64,000 nucleotides of DNA. Origin: Hydrogenoanaerobacterium sp032017025. GTDB lineage: Bacteria > Bacillota > Clostridia > Oscillospirales > Ruminococcaceae. This document shows positions 33,541 through 41,904 of this stretch, one piece after another; position 1 is the stretch's first letter; every line of letters starts with the position of its first letter. The notes under the pieces were generated by a model. The model ran no database searches and was not told the DNA's origin. It worked only from the letters and a program-made list of their open reading frames with translations. The stretch spans positions 1-64,000 of the forward strand of contig NZ_DALZQO010000015.1 in NCBI RefSeq assembly GCF_032017025.1, in the 5' to 3' direction. The translations under genes were made by a program, and so were the position numbers.

Positions 33541-34059
33541 ATGTTGGATATTACGGCGCTTTTTAAACTCAGTTACGGAATTTATCTGATCACCGCGCAC
33601 GACGGCGACAAAAATGCGGGGTGTCTTGTAAATACAGTGTTCCAGATTACCGCCGAGCCTGTTCGTGTGGGTGTGAGCGTTTCGAAAGAAAACCAAACCC
33701 ACTGCTATATTAGGGCAGGCGGCACTATTGCGGTAAATGTGGTGGATGAGAAGGCGGCAAGCCCGCTTTTGGGTAAATTCGGTTATCGCACTGGCAGAGA
33801 CATCGACAAGTTTGCCGAGACCAAATGCCATAAAGATATCCACGGAGATATGTATATTGACGAGGGTGTTGTGTCACAGTTCAGCTGTAAAGTGGTAAAA
33901 GAGGTGGATATGGATACACACACCATCTTTATTTGTGATGTAGTAGATTCCAACATTGTTTGTGACGGGGCACCGATGACCTACAACTATTACCGAGAGG
34001 TAAAAAAGCTGCAATCCAGCAAGTTTGCGCCAACCTATGTCAACCTCGCCAAGCATTAA
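33541..34059 (+). CDS. Flavin reductase-like FMN-binding protein
   Basis: Protein of 172 residues with the flavin reductase (PF01613) fold: FKLSYGIYLITAHDGDKN at the start, NAGCLVNTVFQITAEP, and a C-terminal MTYNYYREVKK. The style matches the flavin domain of clostridial high-molecular-weight rubredoxin (NADH:rubredoxin-type oxygen-protective proteins). Here the chain stops (NLAKH) where a rubredoxin domain would begin, so it is a stand-alone version. Substrate and partner are unknown. Confidence 0.83.
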   Translation: MLDITALFKLSYGIYLITAHDGDKNAGCLVNTVFQITAEPVRVGVSVSKENQTHCYIRAGGTIAVNVVDEKAASPLLGKFGYRTGRDIDKFAETKCHKDIHGDMYIDEGVVSQFSCKVVKEVDMDTHTIFICDVVDSNIVCDGAPMTYNYYREVKKLQSSKFAPTYVNLAKH

Positions 34060-34069
34060 AGCTTCCGCG

Positions 34070-34106
34070 GCAGGGCAGAATAAATCTGTCCTGCTGCTTA
34101 TTTTTT
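34070..34106 (+). terminator. Terminator after flavin reductase gene
   Basis: GCAGGGCAGA pairs with TCTGTCCTGC (one G-U), loop of five, then a T-rich tract TTATTTTTTG. Confidence 0.75.
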
Positions 34107-34201
34107 GTTTATTTTTCAGATTATAGCCCGCAACCTCATATCTTTCCACAACACCAACAAAAGCATGTGAAAAAGTTTGAAAATTCTCTTCTGAAAAATC
34201 C

Positions 34202-34230
34202 TTGCTTAGCAGAGTAATAAGTGATAGAAT
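34202..34230 (+). promoter_or_regulatory. guaB promoter
   Basis: TTGCTT (34202-34207), a 17-nt spacer ending TGA, and TAGAAT (34225-34230), an extended -10. No purine riboswitch is seen in the short leader. Confidence 0.6.
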
Positions 34231-34291
34231 AGAAAAAATATCAACGTGGAGACTGTGTAGAAAGAAATGATTCTTATAGGAGGAAGAGCTG

Positions 34292-35767
34292 ATGCTGAAT
34301 ACAAACTATGGTGAGAAATTTGTTAAAGAGGGCTTAACCTTTGACGATGTTTTGCTAATTCCTGCGAAATCAGATGTTCTGCCCAAGGACATTAATGTTT
34401 CAACTAAATTGGCAAAAGACATTTACCTCAACTCTCCGCTGATGACCGCGGCGATGGATACCGTAACCGAATCGCTGATGGCGATTGCGATTGCGCGTGA
34501 GGGTGGTATCGGTATCATCCATAAAAATATGTCCATTGAAAAGCAGGCGGATGAAGTGGACAAGGTAAAGCGTTCGGAGAATGGGGTTATTGTCAACCCG
34601 TTTTACCTTTCTCCCGAGCATTTTGTGTTTGATGCAGATGAATTGATGAGCAAATATCGTATCAGCGGTGTGCCAATTGTAGACGAAGACAATAAGCTGG
34701 TAGGAATTTTGACCAACCGAGACTTACGCTTTTTGAGCGATTTTAACTTAAAGATAAAAGAGGTTATGACCAAAGAAAACCTCATTACCGCTCCGGTAGG
34801 AACCGATTTAAAGGGTGCGCAAGAAATTTTGCGCATGCACAAGATTGAAAAGTTGCCCATTGTGGATGAAAAGGGAAGACTCAAAGGGCTTATTACCATT
34901 AAAGATATTGAGAAGGCTGTACGTTACCCAAACTCGGCACGCGATAAAAACGGCAGATTGCTGTGTGGTGCCGCCATTGGTGTTACCAGTGATGTACTTG
35001 ACCGCGCAAAAGCTCTGGTCGATGCGCAGGTGGACGTGCTGGTACTGGATTCGGCGCATGGGCATAGCCACGGTATTTTGGATTGCGTGCACAAAGTCAA
35101 AGAGGCATTCCCTGATGTAGCGCTGATTGCAGGCAATATTGCCACTGCAGAGGCGGCGGAAGACCTCATTAAGGCGGGTGCGGACGCAATCAAAGTCGGC
35201 ATTGGGCCCGGTTCTATCTGCACCACCCGTGTTGTCGCAGGCATTGGTGTACCTCAGATCACCGCAATTTACGATGCTGCCTGTGTTGCACAGAAATATA
35301 ATATTCCCGTCATTGCAGATGGCGGTATTAAATACTCGGGTGATATCGTCAAAGCGCTTGCGGCAGGTGCTTCGGCCGTAATGCTTGGTTCACTGCTGGC
35401 AGGGTGTGAAGAAGCGCCCGGCGACAGCGAAATTTACCAGGGCAGACGCTTTAAGGTTTACCGTGGCATGGGTAGCCTTGGTGCAATGGCTTGCGGCAGC
35501 AAGGATCGTTACTTCCAAGAGGACAACAAAAAGCTGGTACCCGAGGGCGTTGAGGGACGCGTGCCGTACAAGGGCCCTGTTGCCGATTCAGTATTCCAGT
35601 TGCTCGGCGGAATTAAATCCGGTATGGGCTACTGCGGCTGCCCGTCTATTTCCGATATGCACACAAAGGCGCAGTTTGTGCGCATTACAGGGGCGGGTTT
35701 AAAAGAGAGCCACCCGCACGATATTTATATCACCAAAGAGGCACCAAACTACTCGATTAACCCTTGA
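34292..35767 (+). CDS. guaB: Inosine-5'-monophosphate dehydrogenase
   Basis: IMPDH (491 residues) oxidises IMP to XMP with NAD, the first committed step to GMP. The TIM barrel is interrupted by two CBS domains (about residues 95-210). The catalytic cysteine is Cys310 in GPGSICTTR, followed by the active-site flap and GVEGRVPYKGP. ATAGGAGG precedes the ATG. It is monocistronic with its own promoter and hairpin. Confidence 0.97.
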   Translation: MLNTNYGEKFVKEGLTFDDVLLIPAKSDVLPKDINVSTKLAKDIYLNSPLMTAAMDTVTESLMAIAIAREGGIGIIHKNMSIEKQADEVDKVKRSENGVIVNPFYLSPEHFVFDADELMSKYRISGVPIVDEDNKLVGILTNRDLRFLSDFNLKIKEVMTKENLITAPVGTDLKGAQEILRMHKIEKLPIVDEKGRLKGLITIKDIEKAVRYPNSARDKNGRLLCGAAIGVTSDVLDRAKALVDAQVDVLVLDSAHGHSHGILDCVHKVKEAFPDVALIAGNIATAEAAEDLIKAGADAIKVGIGPGSICTTRVVAGIGVPQITAIYDAACVAQKYNIPVIADGGIKYSGDIVKALAAGASAVMLGSLLAGCEEAPGDSEIYQGRRFKVYRGMGSLGAMACGSKDRYFQEDNKKLVPEGVEGRVPYKGPVADSVFQLLGGIKSGMGYCGCPSISDMHTKAQFVRITGAGLKESHPHDIYITKEAPNYSINP

Positions 35768-35817
35768 TTTTAGTATAAAACTTAATTTTAATACTAAAAG
35801 TATAACAAAAAACAAAA

Positions 35818-35860
35818 TTCCCCGCCGATTATATTGGTTAACGGCGGGGAACCATAATTT
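35818..35860 (+). terminator. Hairpin after guaB
   Basis: Perfect 10-bp stem TTCCCCGCCG/CGGCGGGGAA; the following bases CCATAATTTTG are only weakly T-rich. A second, weaker inverted repeat TTTTAGTAT/ATACTAAAA lies just before, at 35769-35800. Confidence 0.55.
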
Positions 35861-35883
35861 TGTAGAAAAAAGCGTAAAAAGCA

Positions 35884-35912
35884 TTGACAACACTGGGTGT
35901 ATGTAGTATAAT
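35884..35912 (+). promoter_or_regulatory. Consensus promoter of the tRNA pair
   Basis: Perfect TTGACA (35884-35889), a 17-nt spacer and perfect TATAAT (35907-35912), as expected for stable RNA. Confidence 0.85.
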
Positions 35913-35950
35913 TAATTTCGCCTGATAAAACAGGCAGGTATCATTTTTAT

Positions 35951-36027
35951 GGCGGCATAGCTCAGTTGGCTAGAGCATTCGGTTCATACCCGAAGTGTCG
36001 TAGGTTCAAATCCTATTGCCGCTACCA
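35951..36027 (+). tRNA. tRNA-Met (anticodon CAU, elongator type)
   Basis: Full cloverleaf of 77 bases including an encoded CCA. The acceptor stem is GGCGGCA with TGCCGCT; the anticodon loop TTCATAC sits between TTCGG and CCGAA; the T arm contains GGTTCAAATCC. The sequence style matches the elongator tRNA-Met of Bacillus rather than the initiator (the first pair is G-U, not an unpaired C-A). An Ile2 CAU tRNA cannot be fully excluded. Confidence 0.93.
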
Positions 36028-36068
36028 TTTTAATAAATACCCTGCAAAGGGTTTTTATATATAAGTGA

Positions 36069-36143
36069 GGCCCGTTGGTCAAGCGGTTAAGACACCGCCC
36101 TTTCACGGCGGTATCACGGGTTCGATTCCCGTACGGGTCACCA
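36069..36143 (+). tRNA. tRNA-Glu (anticodon UUC)
   Basis: 75 bases with encoded CCA. The acceptor is GGCCCGT with ACGGGTC; the anticodon loop CTTTCAC sits between CCGCC and GGCGG; the T loop is GGTTCGATTCC. Transcribed with tRNA-Met from the consensus promoter. Confidence 0.95.
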
Positions 36144-36148
36144 ATTAT

Positions 36149-36180
36149 AAAAGCAACCGTTTTTAAGCGGTTGCTTTTTT
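36149..36180 (+). terminator. Terminator of the tRNA pair
   Basis: AAGCAACCG pairs with CGGTTGCTT, followed by six T. Confidence 0.85.
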
Positions 36181-36185
36181 CATGC

Positions 36186-36222
36186 ATAAAAAAGCATGTA
36201 GCTATAGCTTATAGCCACATGC
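36186..36222 (-). terminator. Terminator of the heptad-repeat gene
   Basis: On the minus strand GCATGT-GGCTATA pairs with TATAGC-TACATGC around a short loop (36207-36209), then six T. Confidence 0.75.
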
Positions 36223-36250
36223 GAATATGTAAACTTTATTACGCGGTGAA

Positions 36251-36655
36251 TTATGCAGTGCGGTCATCAATTTTCTTTACCTTAATATCAATGCCGTCCA
36301 CCCAGTCATACAGTACATTGACCTGCCTTTTCACATCTTTGACGTCGCTCTTTATCACATCAATATCACCTTGCATGGCGTCAAGGCGTTGCTCCACACC
36401 GCTAAAGCGTTGCTCCATACCGTCAAGGCGTTGCTCCATACCGCTAAAGCGCTTCTCCACACCGTCAAAGCGTTGCTCCATACCGTCAAGGTGTTGCTCC
36501 ATACCGTCAAGGTGTTGCTCCATACCGTCAAGGCGTTGTTCCACACCGTCAAAGCGTTGTTCCACACCGTCAAAGCGCTTCTCTATACCGTCGAGACGTT
36601 CACCAATGGGGTTTAGCATGGCTTGCATGGCCTGCAAAATTTCTTTCTCTGTCAT
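36251..36655 (-). CDS. Heptad-repeat coiled-coil protein
   Basis: Protein of 134 residues. After a short helical start (MTEKEILQAMQAMLNPIG), residues 19-95 are eleven consecutive heptads of the form (Q/K)-(R/H)-(L/F)-(D/S)-G-(M/V/I)-E. A further helical stretch rich in hydrophobic i/i+3 positions follows (VIKSDVKDVKRQVNVLYDWV). There is no signal peptide or membrane segment, so it is probably a cytoplasmic rod. The glycine in each heptad is unusual for a canonical coiled coil. Promoter, GGAG ribosome site and terminator are all present, so it is a real unit. Function unknown. Confidence 0.8.
   Translation of the reverse strand: MTEKEILQAMQAMLNPIGERLDGIEKRFDGVEQRFDGVEQRLDGMEQHLDGMEQHLDGMEQRFDGVEKRFSGMEQRLDGMEQRFSGVEQRLDAMQGDIDVIKSDVKDVKRQVNVLYDWVDGIDIKVKKIDDRTA
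36371..36601 (-). repeat. 21-bp coding tandem repeat (11 units)
   Basis: DNA repeat underlying the heptads, with unit variants of CACACCGTCAAAGCGTTGCTC on the plus strand. Adjacent units are identical or differ by one to four bases (for example the two CCGTCAAGGTGTTGCTCCAT units), so copy number is likely to change by slippage or recombination in 7-residue steps. Confidence 0.9.
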
Positions 36656-36677
36656 AACACTCCACCACCTTGCGGGT

Positions 36678-36707
36678 ATTATAACATAGCTTGTATTTTG
36701 ACTTCAA
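36678..36707 (-). promoter_or_regulatory. Promoter of the heptad-repeat gene
   Basis: On the minus strand TTGAAG (36707-36702), an 18-nt spacer and perfect TATAAT (36683-36678), 22 bases before the start codon. Confidence 0.65.
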
Positions 36708-36747
36708 GTGTGGACTACGATTAATTTTCCCTCTTGCTAGACGGGCG

Positions 36748-36789
36748 AATAAAAACCCTCGCCGGTTTTCAACGGTGAGGGTTTTTATT
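36748..36789 (-). terminator. Terminator after the GH13 gene
   Basis: AATAAAAACCCTCRCCG-type stem of 17 bp with one G-U pair around an 8-base loop, T runs both sides. Closes the glgP-GH13 unit. Confidence 0.85.
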
Positions 36790-36801
36790 GTTGAAAAGTA
36801 T

Positions 36802-38652
36802 TTAGATTTTACCGATAATGAACGATTGGGCGGCAAGTATACCATCGGAGAAGTTTCCTGCAAGCACCTCGGGTTCAAAAGGCAGTGTAAGCCTGCGGCT
36901 GCCATCACCGCGGTTTACCACAACAAGCAGCCCCTCACCGTTCCTCATGCGGGTAAACGCATAAACGTCATTGTCAAAAATAGTTGGTACAAAGGGTGCG
37001 TCGGCAAGTAGGGCACTGTACTCTCGGCGCAGTGCACATAGAGTTTTGGTAAACTCCAGCAGTTCGCTATCGCCGCTTTCCCACGGGTAGGTGCAGCGGT
37101 TGAACGGGTCGCGGTAACCGGTCATACCCACCTCATCACCGTAGTACAAGCAGGGCACGCCGGGCAAAAAGAACTGCAGTACCTGCGCAAGCATAAAAAG
37201 CTGCCTGCCGCGTTGATAATCGCCTTCGCTGAGGAAGTGGTGGCGCATCTGCCATGGGCGGTCGTGGTCATCCAGCGGTTCGCCCGCAAGCTTGGTGATG
37301 GCGCGCTCCACGTCATGGGTGCTCAGCGAATTCATCAGCACATCCACCACGGGCTTGGGGTAGTTTTCTAAAATCGAAAGCACCGTGTTGTTAAGTTCGC
37401 CGCCGCCCCCGTAGCGAATAAACGACAAAATGGCATCCTTAAATGGGTAGTTCATCACACTGTCCAGCTGCGCGCCGCCAAAGTAACGCTTGCGCACACC
37501 GTACGCCACCTTATTCGAAGCATCCTCCCACACCTCGCCAATGATAACCGCCTGCGGGTCGTAGGCTTTTACCGAGGCGGTCAACGCATCGAGGAACTTG
37601 TCGGGTAGTTCGTCCGCAACGTCAAGGCGGTACCCGCTAACACCCAGCGAAAGCCAGTAGTGCAGCACCCCCCCCTCACCGCAGATAAACTCGATGTAAT
37701 CATCATTGGTTTCATCCACATTGGGCAGGGTATCAAAACCCCACCAGGAACTGTATTTGTCAGGCCACTGCGAAAAATCGTACCAATGATAATAGCGGCT
37801 GTCTTTCGAGTTGTAAGCGCCCTGCGTGGGGTAGCGGTTTTTGCGGTTGAAGTACAAGCTATCGTCGCCGGTGTGTGAAAAAACACCGTCTAAAACAACG
37901 CGGATGCCAAGCTCCCTGCCTTTGGCGCACAGCTCACGCAGGTCGTTTTCGTCCCCAAGCAGGCAGTCGATCCTACGGTAGTCTGCGGTGTTGTAGCGGT
38001 GGCTGGAGTGTGCCTCAAACACGGGGTTGAGGTAGATGCATGAGATATGCATGCTGTGCAGATAGTCCATTTTGCTTATAATACCCTGTAAATCGCCGCA
38101 AAAATAATCGGTGTTGGTGATTTTACCGTCCTCATCAGGCAGGTAATCGGGCATCTCATACCAGTTTTGGTGCAGCTTACGGTCGGGGGGCACGCTGTGC
38201 TTCGGTTTTCCGCTGCAGAAAAATCGGTCGGGAAAAATCTGATACATGATGCCGCCTTTTAAGAAATCCGGTGTTTCAAACCCGGAGTTATAAACAGTAA
38301 GCTGCCAAAGCTGCGGGGGCGAATCGGTAAACGCACCGGTGTTGCCGGCAGTGCGCGAAAGCTTTTTGCAGCTCCCGTTTTGCTCTGCTTCAAAGCAATA
38401 AAAATAAAGCTGGGGCAGGGGCAGCGAAAGCTTGCATGAAAAAACATTGCAGGTAAGTTCGGCTTTGATAAAGCTCATTTCGATTACCTGCGGGGTATCC
38501 CACGCATCGGCCTTGTAAAGCAGCATGCGTGGGTTTGTAAACTCCCCGTTCTTGGGTAGGTGCAGGCGAAACTCCGCCTGCTCACCGGTTCCCAGTGCGC
38601 CGAACGGTTTTTTAAACTGCGTACTGTGGCTATCGTAAAAGATAAAAGACAT
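36802..38652 (-). CDS. GH13 alpha-glucan hydrolase (neopullulanase/cyclomaltodextrinase-like)
   Basis: Alpha-amylase family enzyme, 616 residues, no signal peptide, so intracellular. An N-terminal beta-sandwich (about 1-115) is typical of GH13_20 enzymes. The barrel then shows GGIMYQIFPDRF, VVLDGVFSHTG, GYRLDVADE (nucleophile Asp), IIGEVWEDA (acid/base Glu) and LSTHDVER (third Asp). It likely cleaves maltodextrin or branched oligosaccharides freed from glycogen. The ATG at 38652 has AAGGGAG upstream; an earlier in-frame start has none. It follows glgP by 96 bases, so the two probably share a transcript for glycogen or maltodextrin breakdown. Confidence 0.92.
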   Translation of the reverse strand: MSFIFYDSHSTQFKKPFGALGTGEQAEFRLHLPKNGEFTNPRMLLYKADAWDTPQVIEMSFIKAELTCNVFSCKLSLPLPQLYFYCFEAEQNGSCKKLSRTAGNTGAFTDSPPQLWQLTVYNSGFETPDFLKGGIMYQIFPDRFFCSGKPKHSVPPDRKLHQNWYEMPDYLPDEDGKITNTDYFCGDLQGIISKMDYLHSMHISCIYLNPVFEAHSSHRYNTADYRRIDCLLGDENDLRELCAKGRELGIRVVLDGVFSHTGDDSLYFNRKNRYPTQGAYNSKDSRYYHWYDFSQWPDKYSSWWGFDTLPNVDETNDDYIEFICGEGGVLHYWLSLGVSGYRLDVADELPDKFLDALTASVKAYDPQAVIIGEVWEDASNKVAYGVRKRYFGGAQLDSVMNYPFKDAILSFIRYGGGGELNNTVLSILENYPKPVVDVLMNSLSTHDVERAITKLAGEPLDDHDRPWQMRHHFLSEGDYQRGRQLFMLAQVLQFFLPGVPCLYYGDEVGMTGYRDPFNRCTYPWESGDSELLEFTKTLCALRREYSALLADAPFVPTIFDNDVYAFTRMRNGEGLLVVVNRGDGSRRLTLPFEPEVLAGNFSDGILAAQSFIIGKI

Positions 38653-38748
38653 AGAAATAACTCCCTTAACCTTACAGCAATTCCACTGATAAGATAAATC
38701 TGCTTGCGTGCTCAAAGGCAGATCTAATCGCGATGGCTGATTTCAACA

Positions 38749-41142
38749 TCAGCGGAGTTCCCAGATGTTTTGTGCGTATTCACAAGTTGCACGGTCGGCA
38801 CAAAAAAAGCCGGACTGTGCAATGTTGCGCAGCGACATGGCCTGCCATTTGTATTGGTCGGCGTAGGTACTCATTACAAGACGATGCGCCGCCGCGTAGG
38901 AGTCGTAATCTTTGAGCACCATGTACGGGTCACGGTCTACCAGTGAATGGAAGATATCGGGGAAGGTACTGCCGCCAATTCCTTTGCTTAGCTGGTCAAG
39001 CGCATCTTTGAGCACCGGGTTGTCGCGGTAAATCGATCGGGGGTCGTAAGAGGCCTTCTCGCGGGCGACATCTTCAGTGCGCATGCCAAAGATAAACATG
39101 TTTTCTTCGCCGACATGCTGTGCAATTTCTACATTGGCGCCGTCGTAGGTGCCAAGAGTGAGTGCCCCGTTCAGCATCAGCTTCATGTTGCCGGTTCCCG
39201 AGGCCTCGGTGCCTGCAAGCGAAATTTGCTGCGACACCTCGGCAGCAGGCATCAGCAGCTCGCTGAGCGTGACGCGGTAATCCTCAAGGTATACAATGCG
39301 CAGCTTTTCACGGATGACAGGGTCTTTCTCAATTTCATCCCGCAGGGTGCAGATCAGCTTGATAATCTGCTTGGCAAGAAAATAACCGGGTGCCGCTTTT
39401 GCCCCAAAAATATAGGTGTGCGGGGTAAACTCGGCGTTCGGGTTTTGCTTGAGCCACTGGTAGGTGGTGAGGATGTGCAGGGCGTTGAGGTGCTGGCGCT
39501 TGTATTCGTGCAGGCGTTTGACCTGCGCGTCAAAAATAGAGTTCGGGTCAAGCACCACGCCTGTGGTGCGCTCAATGTAAGCGCAAAAACTCTGCTTATT
39601 TTCCAGCTTCACTGTGGCAAGGGTATCCAGCACGTTTTTATCATCGACGAATGGATTAAATTTCTCCAGTTGGCCCATATCGCGCAAAAAGCCGTCGCCA
39701 ATTGTCTCTTTCAGTAGACGGGTAAGGCCCTCATTGCTCTGGTACAGCCAGCGGCGCGACGCAATGCCGTTGGTGACGTTGGTAAATTTGTGGGGCATAA
39801 TGCGGTAAAACTGCTGGAACACATCTTTTTTGATGATCTCACTATGCAGCGCAGATACACCATTTACGCTGTGACAGGCCATCACACATAGGTTTGCCAT
39901 GTGAATCGTACGGTTTGAAATAATCGCCATCTGCTCCACGGTGGGGTAATCGAGATGATAGGTATTGTACAGGTCGTAGGTGAAGCGGTTGTTCATCTCT
40001 TTTATAATCTGATAGATGCGCGGCAACAACGAAGCAAACAGGTCTTCGTTCCATTTCTCCAGCGCCTCGCTCATAACGGTGTGGTTGGTGTAGGCAAACA
40101 CCTGCGTCACGGTATTCCATGCAACATCCCAGCTGTAGCCGCAGTCATCCAATAAAATGCGCATCAGCTCGGGAATAGCGAGGGTAGGGTGGGTGTCGTT
40201 GATGTGGATGGCGACCTTTTCGGCAAGGTTATCCAGCGTGCCGTAGGTTGCCATATGGCGGTTGATGATGTCGCCCACCGAAGCAGCCACCATAAAGTAC
40301 TGCTGGCGCAAGCGCAGGCTTTTGCCCTCGTTGTGGTTGTCGTTGGGGTAGAGCACCTTGCTGATGACCTCGGCCATGGAATTTGCACCCAGTGCACCAA
40401 TGTAATCGCCGCGGTTAAAGCGTTCCATATCCAGCCCCGATGCAGTCGCCTTCCACAGGCGCAGGCGCGAAACGCCCTTGCTGTTGTAGCCGGTAACGTA
40501 CATATCGTACGGCACCGCTTTTACCGTAGTATAATTTTTATAGTTGATGTGATGGTAGTTGTTGTCCCAAAATTCTTCTACCTCGCCGCCAAAGTGTACA
40601 TCGACCGATTTTTCGGGTTTTGCCGAAAGCCACACTTCGCCGCCGGGCAGCCAATAATCGGGCAGTTCGGTCTGCCAGCCATCTACAATTTTTTGTTTGA
40701 AAATACCATACTCGTAGCAAATGGAGTAGCCCGTAGCGGGGTAATCTTGCGTGGCGAGTGCATCTAAAAAGCAGGCGGCCAAGCGGCCCAAGCCGCCGTT
40801 GCCCAGCCCGGCGTCGGGCTCGTAATCGTACAATTTTTCAAGTTTTACGCCATAGTCATCCAATGCGTCGCGCACGGTATCAACAATCTCAAGGTTATAA
40901 AGGCTGTTTTTCAGGCTTCTGCCCATCAAAAACTCCATGCACAGGTAGTAAACCTGCTTCTTGCCGTTGGAGTTGGTGTCAACCGAAAAACGCCTGCGTT
41001 TCTCCTGTAAAATATCCACAACCACCATCGAAAGCGCCTTATAGTAAAGTGCGTCGGATGCGGTCTCGGTATCAACGCCGAGTACATTTGCCAGCTTATT
41101 TTTTATGCTGGCCTTGAGTTCTTTTTTTGTGAGATGTTCCAT
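38749..41142 (-). CDS. glgP: Glycogen/maltodextrin phosphorylase
   Basis: Glycosyltransferase family 35 phosphorylase of 797 residues that releases glucose 1-phosphate from alpha-1,4-glucans. Conserved parts are GLGNGGLGRLAACFLDALA, the PLP-binding lysine Lys654 in EASGTGNMKLMLNGAL, and GTYDGANVEI. The ribosome site is weak (GGCGG 8 bases before ATG). A promoter with a 13-bp palindrome at the likely transcript start lies about 130 bases upstream. First gene of the glgP-GH13 pair. Confidence 0.96.
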   Translation of the reverse strand: MEHLTKKELKASIKNKLANVLGVDTETASDALYYKALSMVVVDILQEKRRRFSVDTNSNGKKQVYYLCMEFLMGRSLKNSLYNLEIVDTVRDALDDYGVKLEKLYDYEPDAGLGNGGLGRLAACFLDALATQDYPATGYSICYEYGIFKQKIVDGWQTELPDYWLPGGEVWLSAKPEKSVDVHFGGEVEEFWDNNYHHINYKNYTTVKAVPYDMYVTGYNSKGVSRLRLWKATASGLDMERFNRGDYIGALGANSMAEVISKVLYPNDNHNEGKSLRLRQQYFMVAASVGDIINRHMATYGTLDNLAEKVAIHINDTHPTLAIPELMRILLDDCGYSWDVAWNTVTQVFAYTNHTVMSEALEKWNEDLFASLLPRIYQIIKEMNNRFTYDLYNTYHLDYPTVEQMAIISNRTIHMANLCVMACHSVNGVSALHSEIIKKDVFQQFYRIMPHKFTNVTNGIASRRWLYQSNEGLTRLLKETIGDGFLRDMGQLEKFNPFVDDKNVLDTLATVKLENKQSFCAYIERTTGVVLDPNSIFDAQVKRLHEYKRQHLNALHILTTYQWLKQNPNAEFTPHTYIFGAKAAPGYFLAKQIIKLICTLRDEIEKDPVIREKLRIVYLEDYRVTLSELLMPAAEVSQQISLAGTEASGTGNMKLMLNGALTLGTYDGANVEIAQHVGEENMFIFGMRTEDVAREKASYDPRSIYRDNPVLKDALDQLSKGIGGSTFPDIFHSLVDRDPYMVLKDYDSYAAAHRLVMSTYADQYKWQAMSLRNIAQSGFFCADRATCEYAQNIWELR

Positions 41143-41253
41143 GCTGTCTACCGCCGTTTCTCCGCGCTTTTAGGGTGCCTATCCGGCAAAACAGGCTCTT
41201 CTTTCTGCGCGGAACAAAAAGAGCCGTGAAAAAACAATAAAAAGGGGCAGTGT

Positions 41254-41302
41254 GTAAGCTGCTTACCCTTTAGATTATATACAAAAATAGGTGAAAATAC
41301 AA
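41254..41302 (-). promoter_or_regulatory. glgP promoter with downstream palindrome
   Basis: On the minus strand TTGTAT (41302-41297), a 17-nt spacer and perfect TATAAT (41279-41274). The palindrome GTAAGC-t-GCTTAC (41254-41266) begins about 7 bases after the -10 and could be an operator. The rest of the 411-bp glgP-zapA gap (41143-41553) shows a TATAAT at 41483 without a good -35 as a possible zapA promoter, and nothing else. Confidence 0.6.
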
Positions 41303-41553
41303 TATAATTTCCGTTTGGTTTATGGACAAAAACGCCATTCTAAAAGGAAAAACAAAAACAGAGATACATCATTCTTTTTCAGCAAGCAGAAAGAAAAACT
41401 TTAGATACCTCACTGAAACAGGTACGATATAAGAAAATTAAATTTCTGCCGTTACACACTTTCTAATTGCTGCAAAATAGATTATAATAAAATAGATTGT
41501 AAAGCGCAGTACAGCGCGGTGTAAGCCGCTAAAAATACAGGAGGGTACACAAT

Positions 41554-41904
41554 ATGGATACCATTAACAGAGTGAAGATTGAAATATACGGTGCGAAGTT
41601 TATTATCACCAGCAAAAAAGATGAGCGATACATCAAAGAGCTGGGGAACACGATAGACGCGAACGTCAAAGAACTGATGGAGAGCGCACAAAACCTTACA
41701 TTTAACGAGGCACTTGCGCTTACCGCACTGAATTTTTTGGATGCTTACAAAGATGCAGAGCGCAACTCTGACCATCTGCGCGGGCAGATTAACTCCTACC
41801 TTGAAGATGCAGGCAGGGCACGCATTGAGGCAGATGAAGCGAAACGAGAGATTGCAAGACTAAAACGTGAGCTCGAAATGATTAAGCGAGGTCAAAACAT
41901 ATAA
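41554..41904 (+). CDS. zapA: Cell division protein ZapA
   Basis: ZapA (116 residues) bundles FtsZ filaments at the division ring. The N-terminus MDTINRVKIEIYGAKFIITS with DERYIKELGNTIDANV is the conserved globular part, followed by a long coiled coil (about residues 55-113). AGGAGG precedes the ATG. The U32 gene starts directly after its stop codon, a linkage also seen in other Clostridia. Confidence 0.94.
   Translation: MDTINRVKIEIYGAKFIITSKKDERYIKELGNTIDANVKELMESAQNLTFNEALALTALNFLDAYKDAERNSDHLRGQINSYLEDAGRARIEADEAKREIARLKRELEMIKRGQNI

Noticed and set aside
36371..36601. 21-bp direct repeats as a CRISPR or origin-type iteron array
   Set aside because: Units abut without spacers and stay in frame with a gene that has its own promoter, ribosome site and terminator.
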